Assembly: GCA_030280995.1 (NCBI GenBank)
Contig: JASXTE010000016.1
Span: 21,858,001-21,922,000, forward strand
Origin: Hemileia vastatrix
Taxonomy: Eukaryota > Basidiomycota > Pucciniomycetes > Pucciniales > Zaghouaniaceae
Direction of reading: 5' to 3'
Length of the DNA stretch: 64,000 nt
The position numbers and the translations under genes were made by a program. Below, piece after piece: positions 20,350 to 30,608 of the stretch (the first letter of the stretch is position 1; every line of letters begins with the position of its first letter). The notes beneath the pieces were generated by a model. The model searched no databases. It saw only the letters and a program-made list of their open reading frames with translations, and was not told where the DNA came from.

Positions 20350-21150
20350 TACCACTCTTTAGATAGGGAGAAGTCAATACCCTACCACCCCATTGACCAT
20401 ACAACATTACCATTGATCTGATTCCAGGTGCAATCCCTGAATTTAGCCACATAATCCCCTTATCAACCCTAGAGTAAACAGCTCTAAAAGAAATGATTGA
20501 TGAAAATATAAAGAATGGTTCTATTAAGAAATCCTTATCTCCCTGGGCTTCCCCTATCATATTTTCAGGAAAAAAGGATGGGTAACTAAGTCCTTGCATG
20601 GATTTCAGAAGGTTAGATGTGCTGAAAGTAAAGAACAGATATCTCCTTCCCTTGACTGGTGAGCTAAATGATAGTCTCAAAGGTACAGTGATCTTTAAAT
20701 CTCTAGATCTTAGGGCAGGTTGCCACAAAATACGTGTAAAAGAAGGCAATGAACACAAACTGGCATTCTACACTAAGTTTGGTCATTTTTAATGGTTGGT
20801 AATTCCATTTGGTCCATGTAATGCACCTTCCACTTTCCAACACTTCACCAAAAGCATCTTCAGAGACAGAATAGAGATAGATGTAGCAGTATATCTGGAT
20901 GAAATCTTTATTTAATCCAGATCATTGGAAGAACATTAGATACATGTAAAGGACTGTTTTCAGTTCTTGAGGGAGGCCCAAGTATGGTTAAAGCTAGATA
21001 AATGTTTCTTCTCAGTTAGTGAAATACCCTACTTGAGTATGATCATTTCAAAAAATAAGGTGCAAATGGATCAGGAGGGAGTAAAGGCAGTAACAGAATG
21101 GCCAACACCAGAATCAGTAAAGGAGCCCCAGTCATTCCTAGACATTTGAA
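20350..21150 (+). pseudogene. pol: Reverse transcriptase of chromovirus E, degenerate
   Basis: Recognisable blocks in order: IDLIPGAIPEFSHIIPLS, ENIKNGSIKKSLSPWASPI, MDFRRLDVLKVKNRYLLPL, FKSLDLRAGCHKIRVKEGNE, KLAFYTKFGHF, IPFGPCNAPSTFQHF, VAVYLDEIFI, LREAQVWLKLDKCFF and TEWPTPESVKEPQSFLDI. At least five stops break it. The catalytic YxDD reads YLDE. The reading direction and order fit a Ty3-type reverse transcriptase. Confidence 0.9.
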
Positions 21151-21159
21151 ATTTTTACT

Positions 21160-21740
21160 TCTGTTTTATTGAAAATTACTCCCACATTTGCAGACCATTG
21201 CATGACCTCACAAAGAAGGAAGCCAAATTTATCTGGACAAGTAGGCAACAAGATATGCTTGAATACCTGAAAAGCCAATTTGTGACAGCCCCTATTCTCA
21301 AAATCCCTGACTTATTGAAGCCATTTGTCCTGGAATGTAACTGCTCAGATTTTGCACTAGGTGCATTATTATATTGATACAACACTGAAAATTTCTTTAA
21401 CCAATAGCTTATTTTTATAAACAGTTATAGGCACCAAATTGAACTATGAAATATATTATAAGGAGTTATTAGCCCTAGTAGAAGTGGAATGCACTTGGAG
21501 CCATTATTTGGAAGGAGGGCCTCACAGGTTACAAGTTATTATTTACACAGATCATAAAAACCAGGAAACCTTTCTGACCACAAAAAATCTGACTTGCCAG
21601 AAGGTTTTCTGGGAAAAACTGCTTAGCAGGAATGACTTTTTTGATACATTCTGACCAGGGAAAAAAGTGGAAAAACTGATGTGCTATCATGACATCCTGA
21701 ATTGCACCCAGCACCGAGCCAACTACACACTGTTGCCGAA
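21160..21740 (+). pseudogene. pol: RNase H of chromovirus E, degenerate
   Basis: Blocks ICRPLHDLTKKEAKFIWT, FVTAPILKIPDLLKPFVLEC, SDFALGALLY, ELNYEIYYKELLALVEV, GGPHRLQVIIYTDHKNQETF and HRANYTLLP match the Ty3 RNase H. The first catalytic aspartate (usually TDAS) is replaced by CNCSD. Stops and a frameshift are present. Confidence 0.88.
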
Positions 21741-21929
21741 ACGTTGTTGAAGGGGGAACTTGATGTGGGGGTAATCCTAGACAAAGTGGAATTTGCAGAT
21801 GAGGATTTGATGGAATGGATAAGAAGAGGGAAAGAAAAGAATGAGGGAGTGAAGAGCTGATGAAGGCACTGTTATAATAGGAGGTATTGGTAAGGAAAGG
21901 ATTGGAAGAGTCTCACAAGGAGGGGGTAG

Positions 21930-23060
21930 TGCTGTATTGGAATGGAAGAATAGTGGTTCCAAATGATGAGGAGCTCAAGAGACAGGTGGTAAAATCAAGG
22001 CATGATTCCCTAATGGCAGGACACCCAGATCTGCTGAAGACTGCAGAGCTGGTGAATTGAAATTTTTACTAAAAGTCTATGAAAGCTTATGTCTAGAGCT
22101 ATTTAGTGGTGTGAAACTCTTTCCAGAGGAACAATGCTAGTCCAACAACAACACCACCAAAACCACTAAACATTTCCAAAAATCCATGGATGTAGCTCTC
22201 CTACAATCTTTTATTGGAATTAACCAAATATCAAGGAAAGAATGCTATCCTCACAGTAGTTAACTGCTGCACTAAGATGACACACTTCATCGCCACCACT
22301 GCTAAGGTTACATCAGAGGATATTGCAGACTTAATGGTGACACATTTTTGGAAGTCACATGGATTATCTGAAAGTATAGTATCAGATTGGGGAAGTACTT
22401 TTTAACTCTAAGCTTCTGAAAGCAATGTATGAGAAACTGAAAATTAAGTTCATCTTTTCAACAGCATGGCATCCACACACTGATGGGCAATCTGAGATAG
22501 TGAATAAGGCAATTGAAAAATATTTGCACCATTTCATTAACTATCAACAAGATGACTGGAAGCAGATGTTACCACTGGCTGAACTCTTATAAAATATCTG
22601 GACACATGCTGCAACAGGAATGTCACCCTTTTACACCAACTATGGATACCACCCAACATTCTCAATTGGCACCCCATCCATGTTACAAGTCCCAGAAGCA
22701 GAAGAGCAGATACAAAGAATATTGAGTAAACTTCAGGAAATATAAGAAGCTCTCAAGTTATCTCAACAATCAATGAAGCCTCATTACAATCAATGAAGAA
22801 CCCAGCATTGTGAGCTACAGATAGGTGACAAGGTTTGGTTAAGCTCATGTTTCCTTTCCATATTACGCCCCAGCACTAAATTTAATCACAAGAAAATGGG
22901 GCCATTAAAAGTCAAATTCAGGGTATCTGACTCAGCTTATGAACTGAAACTACCAATCTCAATGAGACAAGTGCATCCAGTTATCAACATCTTATTTCTC
23001 ACAAAGCATAAAGAAGATACAATCCCAGGATTTCCTGAGGAGGCACCAGTACCAATTAAA
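21930..23060 (+). pseudogene. pol: Integrase of chromovirus E, degenerate
   Basis: The zinc-binding start WNGRIVVPNDEELKRQ, HDSLMAGHPDLLKTAELV is followed by AILTVVNCCTKMTHFI (first catalytic Asp now Asn), SEDIADLMVTHFWKSHGLSE, IVSDWGSTF, a frame-shifted TDGQSEIVNKAIEKYL with the final glutamate, AATGMSPFYTNYGYHP, and the C-terminal GDKVWLSS...KMGPLKVKF (GPY/F-like) block. Stops and frameshifts are frequent. Confidence 0.88.
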
Positions 23061-23069
23061 GTGGAAAAT

Positions 23070-23251
23070 GAATAGGAGTTTGAGGTAGAAAAGGTTATCT
23101 CTAAGAGTTTTTAAAGGGTAAGGTTACAGTATTTAGTGCACTGGAAAGGATATGGGGTTGAGGCTAGGTTTTGGGAACCAATAGAAAATTTGGAAAATTG
23201 TAAGGAAAAGTTGAAGGAGTTTGAGAAGGAGCACAAGGGGAAGGAGGGGTA
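23070..23251 (+). pseudogene. Chromodomain at the Pol C-terminus
   Basis: EFEVEKVISKSF-stop-RVRLQYLVHWKGYG then ARFWEPIENLENCKEKLKEF is a chromodomain (YLVHWKGY and the ExxxNL end). It marks the element as a chromovirus; in this group the domain targets integration to heterochromatin. One stop separates the first strand from the rest. Confidence 0.88.
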
Positions 23252-23264
23252 AAAGAGGGGTTAA
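23236..23264 (+). other. Polypurine tract next to the 3' LTR of chromovirus E
   Basis: A purine-rich run (GGGGAAGGAGGGGTAAAAGA, then GGGG) ends a few bases before the LTR start TGTTAGG. This is the expected plus-strand primer site. Confidence 0.75.
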
Positions 23265-23573
23265 TGTTAGGATTTGGTTGAGAGGTGAGGAGGAGGAGCA
23301 CTATGGGCACTATGAATTGTGAGAGGCAGAAGAGGGGATATTGCATAAGGGGGTTATATGAGACAAGTGCTGTGGATAGCTCCTCATTGGACAACTTATA
23401 TAGTAATCCAGTTACTTCTTAGTCTCACTGCTGTATCAGCATAGTCAGTCCCTTCTCACTGTTGGTAATCCCAATACAGTCTGTCTAGTTGGTCTCACTT
23501 CATAGTAGCATAGTCAGTCCTGTCCCAGGCTAGTGTCAGTGCTAGTAGTAGTGCACCTTTATAGGTCTTAACA
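23265..23573 (+). repeat. 3' LTR of chromovirus E
   Basis: 309 bp, starting TGTTAGGATTTGG and ending TAGGTCTTAACA, so both TG and CA ends are intact here. Differences from the 5' LTR are numerous enough to show that the insertion is old. Confidence 0.93.
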
Positions 23574-23772
23574 CCTCCCTACATTTCTGTGCACTCCCAT
23601 CCAGTCAGATCTCCCCATCTCATCTGCTCATTTCTGCCCCTTTTAATCATAAAATATTTTAACTGCCTTGGCATCACATATCTTCTCAAAGGCAGCCCTT
23701 CCCCAATTTTTCTTCAAATCCAACTACCCCCACATTTTCTTGCTCATCTAAGAAATAAAAGACATGTCAACT

Positions 23773-24979
23773 AAAAAAAGATTATCACATCATACTTATC
23801 AACTGGATAAAAACTAAAACTAATTATAATTCTTGTTTTGGTACTGAGAATGCAACTAGAGCAGGATTCCTCTTGCATAAAAAGTCAATGGCTATCTTCT
23901 AATAGCCAACAAATTAAGAAATAAGAAAAAGGGAATGATTAACCTTCTACCGAAACTAGATGTCTGAATGTTTCATGAAATATTGAGAAAAATACAAGAA
24001 GGCTAAGAAACATTCATCTTCCACTTATTTTGATATTAATGAAATTGATATCAGTAAAGGTATCAAATCTATATATGATAAGTTTGATTCTTTATTCTCT
24101 TACTATAAAGAGATGGATTCTATATTTGGAGAGAAAGCTGAGCTTAATCCCACAAACATGTTGGATGGCCAAGATGCTAGATCCAAACATGATATCAAGA
24201 GAGATCACTTTGAATCCTCTTCTTCCACTCAAGCCTCCCCTCTTTTTAATTAAACCAATTAAGATATCTTCTCTATAGATCCTTATGGTTATATAAACCA
24301 ACCAAATATAACTCCTGTGAGTTATTTTCTTGTATCTAGTAAATTTTTTATTTACTTTTTTTTTCTTATTTTTAAAAAGGCCAACAAAAAAACCTAGGAG
24401 TCATAATCAAGTGACTCTGAAGCTAGAAACAATGATAATGATAACAATATATACGGAATTCCTCCAAAAAAAGCAAAGACCACAAACTACCATAAATTTC
24501 AGCAGCCAAAGGAAAAAGATAGTACTTCTAAAAACCCTATTTCTTCCATTGAAGATTTTCTAGAGAAATGTGATTATGGTAAGTGACTGAATACCTCTTG
24601 AGAGATTATTCTTCTTTGTTTTATTTTTTATTTATATATCATAAAAAGCTAGGTAAAGTAAAATTTGAAACAGAGACTCTTAAATTTCAAAAGTAACAAT
24701 ACAAAATTTTTTACAGAGGTCTGATAGGACACAAGAATTTGAAGAGAGGAAATATGAGCTCTCTTCACAGAGGGATGATAGGGAACAAGACTTGGAGGAG
24801 AAAAAATTAATACTAACTCTAAGTATTTAAAAATCAAATAAAGAGGAGAAAGATCTTGAGTAAAATTTTCTATTCAATCAGATGAAACTCAAGTATCAAC
24901 TTGAAGGTGATTCCAAAAAGAAATTCTTCATGATAGAATGTGTTAAATCTAATAAATCTATCAAAAAATTGAATTCTTA
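23773..24979 (+). pseudogene. Companion gene of the Tet-type element, possible Myb/SANT-like protein
   Basis: The start MSTKKRLSHHTYQLD (ATG 23773) is followed by frame-shifted NATRAGFLHKKSMAIF, then KKAKKHSSSTYFDINEID, SIYDKFDSLFSYYKEMDSI, FGEKAELNPTNMLDGQD and an S-rich linker. An intron-like break follows (GTGAGTT near 24313). Next come NIYGIPPKKAKTTNYHKF and SIEDFLEKCDYG with a GTAAGT donor near 24574. The last part is a charged coiled-coil tail (QRSDRTQEFEERKYEL, REQDLEEKKLILTLSI, KKKFFMIECVKSNKSIK). Trihelix/Myb-like partners of Harbinger transposases have this kind of layout, but no motif is decisive. At least four stops are present. The function is unknown. Confidence 0.45.
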
Positions 24980-25019
24980 ATGAAAATTTTAGACTGATTA
25001 CTAGTTTTTTTTGTTTTAT

Positions 25020-25760
25020 TTCCCACTTCATTTGGTGACTTCCTGTACTTTTTTACACTATCCATCATCAGTTGAGTAGTATATCAAGAAATGTAACAAA
25101 TTAATTTTAAATGGTCCCAATGGCAAAATTTAATGCAATTTTTTTTTACTTCTTTGTGTTTTCATATCAAATTTTTTTTAATTTACAACTCAATTCATTA
25201 AATTTGCATTTCTTAACAGAGCTAAGTCAACAAAATTCTATATCTGTTTTGAAAATTTGGCATTAACCCTCCCCCCGCTGAATTTTATTCAGGAAAGAGG
25301 TGGGTATAACCAAAATTTTCTAATTCATCAATTTTGCATGCCAGATTTTAAAATTTGGGAATACCCTTCCCTGAATTTTATTGAAGTAATTTGTGCAAGT
25401 CACCAAAATTTAAATTAATTACAAATATTAATAAATAAATAAATAATATATGTCAAATTTACTAGTTTTAAAGTAATGACAATTCCTCAAGTCAAAATGC
25501 AGATCAAGTCTAGAAGCTAAGCTTGGAGCTTTCCACAGGTATAGGCTAGAGGAACCCCACGATACAATTTAATGTTGTCATGATTACTGTTTATACAAAA
25601 AAAAGGTCATTGGCCCATTACTTTTGTTTAGTAAACTGAAATATCAAATTTATTTATTAAACATTTATGAAATAATAATAAATATTTGATGACTTTACAA
25701 ATCCCCATACTTCTTTGATCTACCTAAAGTTTAATTAAATTTATTACTTTTATCTTCTTT
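25020..25760. other. Shared 3' region between the convergent genes
   Basis: Inverted match of 12060-12650, including the CCCCTGAATTTTATT/CACCAAAATTT blocks. It lies between the stops of the two converging gene relics. No coding capacity. Confidence 0.65.
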
Positions 25761-25761
25761 T

Positions 25762-26940
25762 TTAACTTTTTTTAACCTTTTTGATTTGTTGGATTAAATT
25801 TTGACTGATTTGAAATAAGCACCCAAAATGTGTGAATTCTTGACAAGACTGTAAACCTGGAGGTGCTTTTGTTGTTTGGTGATTATTGTGAGAAGAGTTC
25901 CAAAAAGATTCAATGATTCCAGTTCCTAAACCAAAAAAAATTATACACTTATTATCTGGAAAGTATAAACCATGAAATTTTATTTTAGCTGGTGAAGTAA
26001 TAGTTTTTCCAGTAATAGGATTGATATAAGAGAATATCCCCAAAGTAAGATAATTGGCATCATTCAAATTGGTATGAATCTTGTTGTGAAAACCAGAATG
26101 AGTAAGTATAACATTTGAGAATAATAGATATTCACTGCTAACTCTTCCCATTCCAAGTCTCACTAATTTAGTATTGAAACTCTGGCTTCAAGCTCATGAT
26201 TTTTATGAAAATATTTATTGCAGAGTCTCTTAAGTTGAAAAGAAATAAAAAAATTAAAAGAAGATAAGGAGTCCCATTTTCAAAAATCTTTATCTTTTTC
26301 AGCTTTAGATATATTTTTTAGAAATGAATAGATGCCTATATAATTAAAATCAGTAATTTTTTTAATAATTGGGAAAAAATTAATACACTTACCAAGAGAT
26401 TATCCTTTAATAAAACCTGGTCTCCAACAAAACCAACCATGATACCACCCAACATATTCTTATTTTTAATTGGTAACCAAGCCAAAGCCATTTGATATAG
26501 TGTTGTGATGAGACCAGATAGTTGATTTAAAGATTCATATTTTAAATCATCAAATGAATGATTCTCATAAATAAATTGAGGATTAAAAGAATTTCTTATT
26601 ACTGCTTTAACTTCATCACCTCCTAATTGAGTTAGTTATTCAATATTCTCAGGTAACTTCTTTGGATTTTTATTTTTTTTGTTGGCCTTAGTTTTATAAT
26701 ATTTGATTTTTGGTATGTGGCCAAAAAAACTATCCAAGTGTATTTTCTTTTTTAAATTTCTTTTATTCTGATAAGATTGATCATGGGTTTTTTTGTTTGA
26801 AGTTTTTGAAAAATATTGAAATGATGTAGATAATGGTGAAGATGATAATGAAGATAAAGATGAAGATAGAGGAGTAAGGCTTGATTCAGAAGAAACAGAC
26901 CTATTTTTTTCTAAAAAAACCTCTTTACTTATTAAAAAAA
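25762..26940 (-). pseudogene. Tet-like 2OG-Fe(II) oxygenase, degenerate multi-exon gene (copy 4)
   Basis: The minus strand has an S-rich start (SESSLTPLSSSLSSLSSSPL), a basic stretch with SFFGHIPKIKYYKTKANKKN, then LTQLGGDEVKAVIRNSF, QMALAWLPIKNKNMLGGIM and GDQVLLKDNLL before a GTAAGTG donor (26392). After an intron and an eroded exon (IGIYSFLKNISKAEKDKDF, several stops), a clear C-terminal segment follows at 26163-25762: VSSEYLLFSNVILTHSGFH, IHTNLNDANYLTLGIFSYI, GTGIIESFWNSSHNNHQTT, FTHFGCLFQISQNLIQQI. The iron site HxD reads HTN, and a second histidine is present in NHQTT. Known members of the TET/JBP-like group oxidise 5-methylcytosine or thymine in DNA. This copy has lost the acidic ligand and has stops. 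The family call rests on motif order only. Confidence 0.55.
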
Positions 26941-27124
26941 CATAAAACTAATTGAAAACTTTAAAAAAACTCACTTAATTCAAAATAAATAACCAAAAAG
27001 AAATTCCTGAAAAAACTAATAAAAATAAATATTTATTACTTCAATTGAAATTGACAAATATTTTTGCATAATTCTTCAAAAAAAGATTATTAAATGTTCT
27101 AATAAATATCTGTCAATTTTTTTA

Positions 27125-27610
27125 ATGGCTGCCTCATTTCCCTCCTTTCACCCCTTGTGTGTGTCCTCAATACCCCACCTAAACCCCCTTAAATTTATCC
27201 CAAAAACTTCTCCAAAACCCCTCCAAAACCTCTCCAACACCCCCTTAAACCCTACCTTAGAACTCTTTATCTCACCTCTACCCCAACTTTTCCCTCTCTT
27301 TACCCTTTCCAACCCCCCCTCTCCTTGTCTTTTAACAAAAAAGAATAAGGAGAGGGTGGGTGGGCCAGGGTAAAGAGAGGGAAAAGGTGGGGTAGAGGTT
27401 AGAAAAAGAGTGCCAAGGTGGGGTTGTAGGGGGGATTGAGGACACCAATGAGATAGAAAATGGGGCTAGAAGCAGCCAAGGAGGGAAGAATAAGGCAGCC
27501 AAGGGGGGGTGAAAGGGGTGTTAGAGGCAGCAAAGGAGGGGGGAAATGAGGGATATGTACATTCCAAGGAGGGGGGAAAGGTGAGAAAGTGCCCAGGCCA
27601 AGGAGGGATA
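27125..27610. repeat. Polypyrimidine/polypurine inverted repeat
   Basis: CT-rich sequence (27125-27330) mirrors GA-rich sequence (27335-27610) about a centre near 27335. CACCTCTACCCCAACTTTTC (27272) pairs with GAAAAGGTGGGGTAGAGGTT (27380), and CCCCCCTCTCCTTGTCTTTT pairs with AAGAATAAGGAGAGGGTGGG. Purines then continue as AGCCAAGGAGGG repeats to 27610. It interrupts the Tet-type element between the leader and the first coding block. Confidence 0.8.
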
Positions 27611-27943
27611 AAGAATAGGATTATTTAGAGAAAAAATGAAAGAAAGAGAAGAGAAAAAAAAGTTTAATTTTCCTATTAAACTAAAAAAAATCCACTTACA
27701 AAAAAGAAAAAAAATATAATTAGAAAAAATATGTAAAAATGTAAAAATGACTTACCTGGAGAGATGGGATGTGAAAAAAATTGTCATCAAATTATTTGAG
27801 GGATGCAAGAGTAGAGGAGGAAAAGGATATGAGTGATTAAAGAAGAAAAGAATGACTGACAAAATATGCAATTCCATGTTGAGTTGATGAATGAAAAGAA
27901 AGAGAGTTAAAAAAAGGAGACTTTAACAGAAAATTTAAAATCA

Positions 27944-29005
27944 AATTCAACATGCAAAATAAAACCATTCTAAGTGAATTAAACATGAAACTTGATCATT
28001 TTGAGAGTACAAAAAATTATAAGGGTTGTGTTGAGAAATTTTAGAGTGTTATTGGCATAATGGTGGAGCGTATCCCAGTGGAAAATATGTTTTGTGAATC
28101 AAGGGGGGGAGATCTGATATGAGTTCAGTATTTTCTTCTTCATAAATATCTTACTACTCATCTTTCAAATCAGCTAGGATATTATGAGGTATTACGCAAG
28201 TAATTATCCAATAATTTCTAGTTTTGATGTCCATCTTTTTTGAAATTGGATTCCAAGCTCCTGGAGACTAGAAAATCTTCCCTTTAAAATTCCAATAGAA
28301 TTTTCAATTCATACTCTTGACTGTGCAAGGTGATAATTAAAAGTTTTTTATTGGTTCATTTTATAAATTTACACCTCTGAAAGCAGGTATAATGTACTTT
28401 CCACTTGCATATGCTGAGTTAATGAGGATATACTGGGATTCATCAAAGTATGAGTCAGTATTTTGAGAGATTCTCATTCTTTTGAAAATGGAAGAATCAT
28501 GAAATGAGCCAGGGAAGCCACAATGAAAACCAATAAGTTTTCTATAGACATCACAAACAAGTTGAATGGCAATAGATTGCCTAGATAGAAGATAAAAAGT
28601 TAGTTTATGAATCATAAGAAGTTGGAGAGGAACCTGATAAAACCTCTTTTTACAATCAAAATAATTTTTTTGATCTTGAGAAGTCTTTTGACTCAATGGT
28701 ATAATTGTACCATCAACAGAACCAACACATCCAGGGACACCTTCAGCTTGCATTATTTGAGAGGATTAAAGTCAATGTTGTGGGGCTGGAAAAGCAAGTG
28801 TTTGAAAATTTAAGGAAAGGATTGCAATCATACAGAACTTTGTGTATAATACCTCAGTACTGTATCCTATGGTAAAGAGATTTTCCAAAAGTCTTATAGT
28901 TGCACCATTTAAATTTGGTCCAAAGTGTCATAGTGCAACAGAAAGTTGAATAGCTTCTGTCATGAACATTTAACCATATGATGGCAGATAACTTTTCAGT
29001 GTTCA
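27944..29005 (-). pseudogene. Harbinger-type DDE transposase, degenerate (copy 1)
   Basis: On the minus strand: AIQLSVAL...HFGPN, LLENLFTIGYSTEVLYTKF, CMIAILSLNFQTLAFPAPQ, a TAA stop, then MQAEGVPGCVGSVDGTII with the first catalytic Asp, YFDCKKRFYQVPLQLL, IGFHCGFPGSFHDSSIFKRM, ESQYILINSAYASGKYIIPA, a gap, stop, IENSIGILKGRFSSLQELG (final Glu) and, after a frameshift, DIKTRNYWIITCVIPHNILA. The order fits DDE_Tnp_4 (PIF/Harbinger). The second catalytic position is Asn. The N-terminal part is cut at about 29005 where a copia relic begins. The stretch 28361-28753 is open for 130 residues. Confidence 0.85.
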
Positions 29006-29278
29006 ATATTTAAACTGAAGAGTAAAAAAATCTCAGTGTATATCCCTTATCTCTCAATTTTTCTGATATGTATTTCCACCAGCCACAACCTGCTTGCTTG
29101 ATCCCATAAATAGCTTGGTTTAGTTTGCACATTAAATTATTGCCCACTTCAAAACCTTTGGGTTGTTTAATATACAATTCATCTGATATAGGACTGTTGA
29201 GATATGAGCCAAAAACCTCAAAAGAACATAAGTGCCAGTTCAATTTTTTGCCTAAAGTGAAAATTAACCATAAGGAAG

Positions 29279-30061
29279 TGTTGCTGGAAACCCATGCGCA
29301 AGGCCAAGGGTGTTCCTGATTAATTGAGATTGGGGATTCAGAATTGAATCTACTTTGAGACACAGAGGAGTACCTTGAAGAAGTGGTTTGAGCATATTTC
29401 AAAGTAACTTATCTTGCTTCAAGATATATTTGAGGGTAATATTAATATAAATTTAAAGATACTATGAATATTCTAAGAAATCTCACAAAGGACTGGAAAC
29501 TTAATAATCAGGGAAATGATTTTTAGGATTTAGGATTTATTTTAACATTGACAATTAAGAAAAGGAAGGAAAAAGTATTAGCCCAATACATATTACTATA
29601 AATTTAACTACAATCTCAAAAATATTATAATATAATTCTAAGAAATGTTAAATAAAAACCAAAACCATTTATATAGACAATATCACCTTGAATTTACCCT
29701 TTTGATAAATTTCATTACCATATCCCAGAACCCTTAAAATTTCCACCTGTTCCTACTCACAGACCTTTTAATAACCCTCAGACACACAATAACCCACATT
29801 TAGAATATCAAATTGAAAGTAGCACTAATAATATGTCAATTTTTTTAAATTGAAAGACATAAGCATTTAATTGAAATCAATTGACTAATTTATATTTAGC
29901 ACAGTCAAATAAGCCATTCTTGATTGAGAACAAAAAGGAAACACAGTTGCTAAGTGAATTTTGCTGCTCTGCTTTGTGTATGTATCTAGTTGAGACAATT
30001 ATGCCCTGTATTATGGACTTAGTGAGCTGCTTTTACTTTGAGTGTCATGTGTCACATGACA
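29279..30061. mobile_element. Solo LTR of unknown family inside copia reverse transcriptase, TSD GGAAG
   Basis: This 783-bp block begins TGTTGCTGG and ends CACATGACA, with GGAAG at 29274-29278 and 30062-30066. Excising it with one GGAAG rejoins the reverse transcriptase frame across PTATFTSL|WLIFTLGKK. A long minus-strand open frame (29010-29402) fuses copia coding with this LTR by chance. I see no other copy in the window. Confidence 0.85.
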
Positions 30062-30347
30062 GGAAGTGAATGTTGCTGTAGGTTAAAATTTATCATTGAA
30101 TTTGTCTTTATATTGTTGTGTGAACCCCTTGGCAACAAATCTAGCTTTATGTTTTATTAAGTTACTGTCTGCATCCATTTTTAATGCAAAAACCCATTTT
30201 CTACAAATCACTGGCTTGTCAATTGGTAATGGTACTAAATACCAAACCTTTTTTCTTTTGGGTTATCAATTTTGTTTTTGCATGCAAGTTTCCATTCTTA
30301 AGCATCTTTTGACTTTAATTATTTCTTAAATGTTTTAGGTAGTGTTA

Positions 30348-30608
30348 CACTAGGCAATGTAGGGGGTGGACTTGCTAGCGAGTCCTCAACCTGAACTCAG
30401 ATGGAACTCAGATGGAACTCAGACTGAACTAATACTGAAACCATACTGAACTCTACTTGAAAACTCACCTAAAACTGTTCTGCTGAATGGTGTTCATCCC
30501 TGATTGTATGGTTCCTTTATCAATAGCTCAATGTGTGTTCAATCTGTGGTGAGTTTGGGCACAAGGTTGCGGACTTGCTAGCAAATCTGCCCCCCATATT
30601 GTGTGGTG
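30348..30608 (-). mobile_element. MITE, CACCACACAAT family, copy 2, TSD TTA
   Basis: 261 bp in the opposite orientation to copy 1. The right end reversed reads CACCACACAATATGGGGGG, GATTTGCTAGCAAGTCC; the left end reads CACTAGGCAATGTAGGGGG, GGACTTGCTAGCGAGTCC. Perfect TTA duplications at 30345-30347 and 30609-30611 suit a PIF/Harbinger-mobilised MITE. It lies between the integrase and reverse transcriptase parts of the copia relic. Confidence 0.88.

Larger units (their letters stand above)
13821..23573 (+). mobile_element. Ty3/gypsy chromovirus, family E, full length but dead
   Basis: Two 309-bp LTRs (13821-14129, 23265-23573) bound gag, zinc knuckle, protease, reverse transcriptase, RNase H, integrase and chromodomain in Ty3 order on the plus strand, and a purine tract precedes the 3' LTR. 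Flanks CTGCC and CCTCC are not an exact target duplication. Stops and frameshifts occur in every domain and a 4.1-kb insertion splits gag. It inserted into Tet-type transposon copy 4. Confidence 0.93.
23574..27943 (-). mobile_element. Main part of Tet-type transposon copy 4
   Basis: This continues the element that starts at 13620. Plus strand: companion gene relic 23773-24979. Minus strand: Tet-like gene relic 25762-26940 and the leader region 27616-27943, which is an inverted match of 10260-10560. The two genes converge on a shared 3' region at 25020-25760. The right end is not identifiable. At 27944 the sequence passes into a Harbinger transposase on the same strand as the Tet-like gene. 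Confidence 0.6.

Noticed and set aside
25762..26163. Intact single-exon gene of 133 residues
   Set aside because: It is only the C-terminal part of a longer family member; upstream exons carry stops and the iron ligand is lost.
29010..29402. Minus-strand open frame of 130 residues as an intact gene
   Set aside because: Its second half is copia reverse transcriptase, but its first half reads through an unrelated LTR (from 29279), so the continuity is accidental.
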